Origin: Anaerolineales bacterium UBA6128
Lineage (GTDB): Bacteria > Chloroflexota > Anaerolineae > UBA1429
Direction: 5' to 3'
Assembly: GCA_002423325.1 (NCBI GenBank)
Contig: DIVQ01000002.1
Coordinates: 1-6,134, forward strand
Length of the DNA stretch: 6,134 bases
The translations under genes and the position numbers were made by a program. Of the stretch, positions 1 to 4,421 are shown piece after piece. The notes beneath the pieces are model-generated. The model was not told where the DNA came from and did no database searches. It saw only the letters and a program-made list of their open reading frames with translations. Within the stretch, counting starts at the first letter, position 1; every line of letters starts with the position of its first letter.

Positions 1-1028
1 ACACCACTTGACAAGACGCAAACCATGAGCGCGTCCCTCTTGGTAGCGCCGTTGCTGCCCCCGCGATTGCCAACCGGCGTCCCCAGCGCCTGCGCGGTTG
101 CACGGGCGGCTTCGCGCTGCTCAGGAGGCAGGTCCTTCAAGGCGCCGCCCTGCGGCGTAACGCCGGGCTCAGGGGTTGTCATCTCACCGACGCCGATTTC
201 AACATAGTATGCCTGGAGGTCGGCATTGGTCACTCTCATCGCGGCGATTGCGGCCACCTGGCCCTGGGTCAGCGCGGCCACAATCTGATCCTGCAGCGCC
301 TCCATCTCGGCCTGCGCCTTTTCCAGGTTGGTGGTGGCCTGCCAGAGCTCAGCGGCCTCTTTGGACGCGCCGGGGTCACCGCGCGCTGCCACCCGGTCAT
401 AGGCGGCCTGGGCGGCGCGCACATTGATCTCGGCTAACGTCACGTTGGCTTGGGCAATTCGCACCTTGTCGGGATCGGGGCCGGCCTGCAGTTGGGCGAG
501 CGCTTCCCGGGCGCTGCGCAGATTCTCCTGCGCAGCCAGAATCTCCGCCTCACTGGCAGGGGTGAGCAGCTTGCTGAGGTCTGCCTGAGCGGCTGCCAGG
601 CTCGCGCTCGTAGTGGCCAGCGCCACCGGATCGGCATCTCTGGTCAACGCCGCCAGCTTGAGTTCGGCCAGCCGCACGCTGGCGCTCGCCTGGGCCACCT
701 GCGCCTTGGCGTCAGCGTCATCCAGGCGTGCCAGCAGGGCGTCTGCCGCCACCGTATCGCCGACCTCAACCGCCAGATCCGCCAGCACGCCGCCGCTGCG
801 GAACCCGAGTTTCGCCTCGCGTGCCGGCAGCAGGTTGCCTGAGCCACTGGCCGTGATGGCGATGTCGCCCACGCGCACTTTTGCCGTCTGCAGCGCTGGC
901 GCAGCGGGCTCATCGGCAGTCCCCTGGCGGCCAAAGTAGAACCAGGCCAGGGCGGCTGCAAGGCCGGCCACGACCAGCAAAAGCAGCGGCCAGCGGCTGC
1001 GGCGCTTGACACTCTTGAGTTTTGCCAT
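1..1028 (-). CDS. HlyD-family membrane fusion protein (efflux adaptor), C-terminus off the window
   Basis: Periplasmic adaptor of a tripartite-type or ABC exporter, anchored in the inner membrane. The open frame starts at ATG 1028-1026 and continues past base 1 (342 codons visible, no stop). AGGAGA at 1041-1036 is a good ribosome binding site. Visible parts: a basic N-terminus, one membrane segment at residues ~13-32, an N-terminal lipoyl/barrel half at ~49-103 with LGF..GGVLADLAVEVGDTV and LARLDD, and a long Ala/Gln/Glu-rich coiled coil at ~104-250. The second lipoyl half and beta-barrel that should follow are not seen. From ~255 on the protein reads ALTQGQVAAIAAM..TNADL, then a Pro/Gly-rich stretch, DLPPEQREAARATAQALG and a GNRGGSNG linker. 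This resembles the C-terminal part of small secreted-type Chloroflexota proteins rather than an adaptor. Family assignment of the first 250 residues is solid; the hybrid C-terminus is inference. No transporter gene is visible, so RND versus ABC partner is undecided. Confidence 0.78.
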   Translation of the reverse strand, partial: MAKLKSVKRRSRWPLLLLVVAGLAAALAWFYFGRQGTADEPAAPALQTAKVRVGDIAITASGSGNLLPAREAKLGFRSGGVLADLAVEVGDTVAADALLARLDDADAKAQVAQASASVRLAELKLAALTRDADPVALATTSASLAAAQADLSKLLTPASEAEILAAQENLRSAREALAQLQAGPDPDKVRIAQANVTLAEINVRAAQAAYDRVAARGDPGASKEAAELWQATTNLEKAQAEMEALQDQIVAALTQGQVAAIAAMRVTNADLQAYYVEIGVGEMTTPEPGVTPQGGALKDLPPEQREAARATAQALGTPVGNRGGSNGATKRDALMVCVLSSG

Positions 1029-1126
1029 CGGCGTCTCTCCTGGGGTAAGGCAAGCGACTGTGCCGGGACGCAACCTGCACTGGCCGCTGACAGGCGCTGA
1101 TCCCGATGTGTGCAGGGGTCATCATG

Positions 1127-1146
1127 CACGATTCAGCCGAATTGTG
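1127..1146. promoter_or_regulatory. Imperfect palindrome, candidate operator for the efflux adaptor gene
   Basis: CACGATTC-AGCC-GAATTGTG is an inverted repeat with 8-base arms, 7 of 8 matching, and a 4-base spacer. It sits immediately downstream, in the minus-strand sense, of the candidate -10 element at 1150-1155, where transcription of the adaptor gene would begin. Size and position suit a dimeric repressor such as the TetR-type regulators that often control efflux genes. No regulator gene is present in the window, so this rests on symmetry and position only. Confidence 0.3.
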
Positions 1147-1149
1147 TGG

Positions 1150-1178
1150 GTAATATGGAGAGGGCGTGGTTTCTGCAA
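1150..1178 (-). promoter_or_regulatory. Weak candidate promoter for the efflux adaptor gene
   Basis: On the minus strand TTGCAG (1178-1173) and TATTAC (1155-1150) are separated by 17 bases. They match the sigma-70 consensus at 3 of 6 and 4 of 6 positions. The predicted transcript would start near 1143 and have a leader of about 115 nt before the ATG at 1028. That leader contains a 7-bp inverted repeat, CCTGCAC (1074-1080) with GTGCAGG (1110-1116). This AT-richer patch stands out from its surroundings, but the matches are modest. Confidence 0.3.
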
Positions 1179-1197
1179 GGGGGTGAGGCGACGATCG

Positions 1198-1231
1198 CGC
1201 CAGGGGCCGCCCTTGCGAGGATCCCCTGGCG
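1198..1231 (-). terminator. Hairpin downstream of the URO-D family gene, possible terminator
   Basis: CGCCAGGGG (1198-1206) pairs perfectly with CCCCTGGCG (1223-1231). The 16-base interval can form a further 3-bp stem (CCT/AGG around TGCG). The structure begins 21 bases beyond the stop codon of the URO-D family gene and precedes the candidate promoter of the next gene. No T-run follows on the minus strand, so it is not a canonical intrinsic terminator. It could be a weak or U-tract-less terminator, or an RNA-stabilising 3' hairpin. Confidence 0.45.
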
Positions 1232-1252
1232 TTGCGCGCCGCCTCGTGTGCC

Positions 1253-2338
1253 TCAGCCCGCGGCGCTGGCGTCGCGCAGGCTGGTGTAGAGGGTGAGGAT
1301 GTTCTCGGCCGGCGTCCCGGGCATGATCGAGTGCGACGTGCCGCCGATATACCCGCCCGAATAGCGCCCAAAGATCTCGAACAGGTGTCGGACCTCGCGA
1401 TCGACGTCCTGAGGCGTGCCGTGCGGCAGCGTGCCCTGCACATCGATGCCACCGTAAAAGCAGAGGTGACCGCCGTACTGCGCCGCCAGTTTGTCGACGT
1501 TCATGGCCTGAGGCTGCACTGGGTTGAGCACGTTAATGCCGAGATCGATCAGATCGCCGATGATCGGCACCACGTGGCCGCACAGGTGCATCCAGACGTG
1601 CGCCCCGCCGGCGTGCACCGCATCGAACAGGCGCTTGTAGTAGGGCTTGTACCACTTGCGCCAGTCGTCGGGTCGCATCAGCATGCGATCCTGGGTGCCC
1701 CAGTCGTCGCTGAAAAAGATGCCGTCGACGCCCAGCGCTACCTGCTGCTCAATCGAGGCGACCGAAAACGCCACGATGCGGTCGGCCAACTCGTTGAACT
1801 CGTCGGGGTACAGGTAGGGGTCCGAGAGCATGGCATTAAAGCCGCGCAGAAACCAGAGACGCTCAAACAGCGTGAACCAGACGTGCCCAAGGCGGTAGCG
1901 GTCCGGGTTCGCCGCCAGACGCCGGCGCGCTTCGTCGTAGCGGCCCGTCGCTCGCGGGTCGGGCAGCGTGTAGGCGCTCAGAAGCGACCAGTCCGCCTCC
2001 AGCGGGTGCCCGACGACGCGCGGAAACTCGCGACAAGTCCAGACAACGCCCCACTCGTCTACCCATTCGTCCGGCTCCAGCGCGCGATAGGGCGCCGGCA
2101 GGGCTGTCTCCCGGGGCACAACGTTGACCGTGAGGTTCTGGGCACGAAACCCCGCGCCAGTCTGCTGCACGCCCAGGTCGCGCAAGCCCTGCTTGAGGGC
2201 CTCGATCTGCGCCGGCTCGCTGTAGCCCGCCAACTGGTCGGGCACGCAGTCGACCAGGTACGGCGTCCAGGCCGGGCCCCTGAACTCGATGGCCCGCACA
2301 AGCGTGTCGCGGGCGGTGCTGATCTGTGCGTTCGTCAA
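1253..2338 (-). CDS. Uroporphyrinogen decarboxylase (URO-D) superfamily protein, probably methyltransferase-like
   Basis: Complete 361-residue cytosolic TIM-barrel protein of the URO-D/MtaA/CmuA superfamily, of normal length for the group. Seen motifs, counted from the chosen start: DEWGVVW at 94-100, SDDWGTQD around 220-227, HLCGH at 251-255, CFYGGID at 293-299 and GTSHSIMPGTPAENI near the C-terminus (~333-347). The N-terminal Arg-rich substrate signature of true HemE is absent, so haem synthesis is unlikely. Relatives include methylcobalamin:coenzyme M methyltransferases and many uncharacterised proteins. The H-x-C pair could be two zinc ligands, but the usual third ligand, a Cys near the C-terminal GTP motif, is replaced by a Ser-His-Ser stretch. 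Start choice: TTG at 2338-2336 has AAAGGAG (2352-2346) 7 bases upstream. In-frame ATGs at 2371 and 2365 lack a visible site, and the AAAGGAG would lie inside their coding region. An in-frame extension to 2608 would overlap the divergent gene. Substrate unknown. Nothing ties it functionally to the NRPS genes except the shared divergent region. Confidence 0.88.
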   Translation of the reverse strand: MTNAQISTARDTLVRAIEFRGPAWTPYLVDCVPDQLAGYSEPAQIEALKQGLRDLGVQQTGAGFRAQNLTVNVVPRETALPAPYRALEPDEWVDEWGVVWTCREFPRVVGHPLEADWSLLSAYTLPDPRATGRYDEARRRLAANPDRYRLGHVWFTLFERLWFLRGFNAMLSDPYLYPDEFNELADRIVAFSVASIEQQVALGVDGIFFSDDWGTQDRMLMRPDDWRKWYKPYYKRLFDAVHAGGAHVWMHLCGHVVPIIGDLIDLGINVLNPVQPQAMNVDKLAAQYGGHLCFYGGIDVQGTLPHGTPQDVDREVRHLFEIFGRYSGGYIGGTSHSIMPGTPAENILTLYTSLRDASAAG

Positions 2339-2345
2339 GGCCGGA

Positions 2346-2352
2346 CTCCTTT
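2346..2352 (-). promoter_or_regulatory. Ribosome binding site deciding a TTG start
   Basis: AAAGGAG on the minus strand lies 7 bases before TTG at 2338-2336. It is the strongest Shine-Dalgarno match near the 5' end of the URO-D family gene and supports the non-ATG start over the ATGs at 2371 and 2365. Confidence 0.7.
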
Positions 2353-2392
2353 CGCGCCAGGTCATGGGCATGCAGCGAGGTTCACGCGCGCC

Positions 2393-2420
2393 ATTGTACT
2401 CTCCTGTTGCTGACGTACAA
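2393..2420 (-). promoter_or_regulatory. Candidate sigma-70-like promoter of the URO-D family gene
   Basis: On the minus strand TTGTAC (2420-2415) and TACAAT (2398-2393) are separated by 16 bases. The -10 matches consensus at 5 of 6 positions, the -35 at 3 of 6. Transcription would start near 2386, giving a leader of roughly 50 nt before the TTG start and downstream of all the rejected upstream start positions except 2371/2365. Confidence 0.45.
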
Positions 2421-2450
2421 ACGGGGGCGCGGGGCGCCGGGCACGCGCAC

Positions 2451-2478
2451 TTGACCAGCGAGTGTCCTATCCTAGAAT
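2451..2478 (+). promoter_or_regulatory. Sigma-70-like promoter of the NRPS genes
   Basis: TTGACC (2451-2456) and TAGAAT (2473-2478) are separated by 16 bases. Each hexamer matches consensus at 5 of 6 positions, and the -10 lies in a local AT-rich patch. The transcript would start near 2485, with a leader of about 70 nt. The leader contains GCTGC-GGATA-GCAGC (2519-2533), a small perfect 5-bp hairpin just ahead of the GAGAG (2541-2545) ribosome binding site. The promoter is back to back with the minus-strand one at 2393-2420, about 30 bases apart. The rest of 2339-2555 is GC-rich and shows nothing else I can support. Confidence 0.6.
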
Positions 2479-2555
2479 ATGGATCATGCGGGGCCAGTTT
2501 CTGCGGGCTTTCGTGAACGCTGCGGATAGCAGCATGAAAAGAGAGCGTAGACCCG

Positions 2556-4419
2556 ATGACCATCACGCAGCTCTTTGCAGACGAGCAGCATTGTCGGTCG
2601 GAAGGCATCGCACTGCTGGCGCCGGACCGGCCGGCGTTGACCTATTGCGGGTTGCGGCAACAGATGGCCGAGGTGTCAGCGCGTCTGAACGCGTTGGGCA
2701 TCGGTCGTAACGACCGCGTGGCGATCGTGCTGCCCAACGGTGCCGAGATGGCGCTGGCTTTCCTCGCGATCGCCAGCGCCGCGACCAGCGCCCCCCTCAA
2801 CCCGGCGTACCGCGCCACCGAGTTCGACTTTTACCTGGGCGATCTGGATGCGAAAGCCCTGGTGGTGCTGTCGGGCAGCGACTCGCCCGCCGCGGGCGTT
2901 GCACGCGCGCGCGGCATTGCCGTGCTCGAACTCACGCCCTGTATCGATGCGCCCGCAGGCGTTTTCACGCTGAAGGGCGACCCATGCGGGCCAGGCATGC
3001 ACGATGACGTGGCCCGTCCCGACGATGTAGCGCTGTTGCTGCACACCTCGGGAACGACATCGCGCCCCAAGATGGTGCCGCTCACGCACCGCAACCTGGT
3101 CGCGTCGGCAGAGAGCATCCGCCGATCGCTGCGGTTGACGCCCGCTGATCGCTGCCTCAACGTGATGCCGCTTTTCCATATTCATGGGTTGGCGGCCGCT
3201 CTGCTGGCTACGCTGGCGGCGGGCGCCAGCGTGGTCTGCACGCCCGGGTTCTACGCGCCGCTGTTCTTTCCCTGGCTGGAGACGTTCCGGCCGACATGGT
3301 ACAGCGCCGTGCCCACCATGCACCATGCACCAGGCCATCCTGGCGCGTGCACCGGAGCAGGCGGCGACGATCGCGCACGCAAGCCTGCGCTTTATCCGTT
3401 CCTGCTCTGCCGCGCTGCCGCCCCGCGTGATGGCCGATCTGGAGTCTGCGTTCGGCGCTTCCGTCATCGAGGCCTATGGCATGACGGAGGCCGCACACCA
3501 GATGGCCAGCAACCCACTGCCGCCGGGCATCCGCAAGCCCGGGTCGGTAGGTGTGGCGGACAGCGCGCAGGTGGCCATCATGGCGCAGGAAGACGATGCC
3601 CTTCTGGCACCGGGCGAGGTCGGCGAAGTCGTCATCCGCGGGCCGAACTTGATGGGTGGCTATGTCAACGCGCCCGAGGCCAACGCGCGGGCCTTTGCGT
3701 CCGGCTGGTTCCGCACCGGCGATCAGGGCCGCATGGACCGAGACGGCTATCTGTACCTCGCCGGGCGCATCAAAGAGATCATTAACCGTGGCGGCGAAAA
3801 GATCTCGCCGCGCGAGATCGATGAAGTATTGCTCGAGCATCCGGCGGTGGCGCAGGCGGTGGCCTTTGCGATGCCGGATGCCGATCTTGGCGAGGAGGCG
3901 GCAGCCGCGGTGGTGCTGAGGACACCCGGCGTGACAGAGCTGGACCTGCGCCGCCATGCTGCCCAGCGACTCGCGCCTTTCAAGGTGCCGCGCCACATCG
4001 CCATCGTGGAAGAGATCCCGAAGGGGCCCACGGGCAAGATCCAGCGCCTCGGTCTGGCCGCGCGCTTGGGCCTCGACGCGACTCTGGCGGATGAGGCGCC
4101 AGGCGACGCGCCGCACGTGCCACCCAGTACCGACGCCGAGTCGCTGCTGGCCGCGCTGTGGACCCAGGTGCTCAAGCGGACAGAGCTCGGCGTGCACGAG
4201 CGCTTTGTGGATCTCGGCGGCGACTCGATCCTGGCGACGCAGCTCGTGGCCCGGCTGCGTCAGACGCTCGGCATCGAGCTGACCCTGGTCGACTTTTTCG
4301 AGGCGCCGACCATCGCGCAGCAGGCGCTGCTGATCGAACGCCTGCTGCTGGACGAGATTGAGGCGCTGTCGGACGACGATGCGGCGCGACAGGCGTTCGC
4401 TGAGGGTGCGGAGGCGTGA
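2556..4419 (+). CDS. AAE3/Pcs60-like acid:CoA ligase domain fused to a peptidyl carrier domain; frameshifted by a 7-bp duplication
   Basis: NRPS loading protein: an AMP-forming ligase domain that would adenylate a carboxylic acid and load it onto its own carrier domain. Reading from ATG 2556 (GAGAG at 2541-2545) in one frame to about 3320 and then in the +1 frame to TGA 4417-4419 gives a 618-residue product once one 7-bp unit at 3314-3332 is discounted. Motifs on that corrected numbering: P-loop TSGTTSRPK at 164-172, PLFHIHG around 208-214, YGMTE at 305-309, TGD at 385-387, INRGGEKIS at 407-415, and GPTGKIQR at 488-495 with catalytic Lys492. A short linker follows, then a carrier domain with LGGDS and the phosphopantetheine Ser555. 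The ligase core, especially the IRSCSAALPP and INRGGEKISP segments, closely resembles plant/fungal oxalate-CoA ligases (AAE3/Pcs60); the actual acid is not deducible. As written, the first frame ends at a stop at 3785 after about 150 meaningless residues, losing the C-terminal subdomain and carrier. It overlaps the next gene by one base. Confidence 0.88.
3314..3332 (+). repeat. Heptanucleotide tandem repeat causing a +1 frameshift
   Basis: The unit CACCATG occurs 2.7 times in succession (CACCATG CACCATG CACCA). The protein upstream reads ..VPTMH in frame 0 and downstream resumes as HQAILARA in the +1 frame. Removing exactly one 7-base unit gives VPTMHQAILARA, which matches the AAE3-like family at this point. 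The duplication therefore inserts seven bases into an otherwise intact gene. Confidence 0.9.
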
Positions 4420-4421
4420 TG
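4410..4421 (+). promoter_or_regulatory. Overlapping stop/start and ribosome binding site coupling the two NRPS genes
   Basis: GGAGG at 4410-4414 lies 4 bases before ATG 4419-4421, and the upstream stop TGA (4417-4419) shares one base with that ATG. Overlaps of this type usually mean translational coupling, consistent with the two proteins working as one assembly line. Coupling would need ribosomes to reach this stop in the correct frame, so the frameshift at 3314-3332 would also reduce it. Confidence 0.75.

Noticed and set aside
910..1452. Minus-strand open frame (180 codons) spanning the gap between the two left-hand genes
   Set aside because: It overlaps both genes in another frame, crosses the hairpin and promoter candidates, and shows no motif. 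The gap 1029-1252 is better read as regulatory.
1232..2413. Long plus-strand open frame (393 codons) opposite the URO-D family gene
   Set aside because: It mirrors the minus-strand gene. Its translation is rich in Arg, Val and His with no recognisable motif, whereas the minus strand gives a clear URO-D family protein.
2423..2445. GC-rich run with a GGCGCC palindrome between the divergent promoters
   Set aside because: Symmetry is only six bases and is expected by chance in DNA this GC-rich; not reported as an operator.
2339..2608. N-terminal extension of the URO-D family protein to an ATG at 2608, or starts at 2371 or 2365
   Set aside because: The extension overlaps the divergent ligase gene and both promoters and has no family resemblance. 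The ATGs at 2371 and 2365 lack a ribosome binding site, whereas TTG 2338 has AAAGGAG at ideal spacing.
3328..3785. Second half of the frame-0 reading of the ligase gene as genuine protein
   Set aside because: After the 7-bp repeat the frame-0 translation becomes Arg/Gly/His-rich and loses all family motifs, while the +1 frame continues them without a gap.
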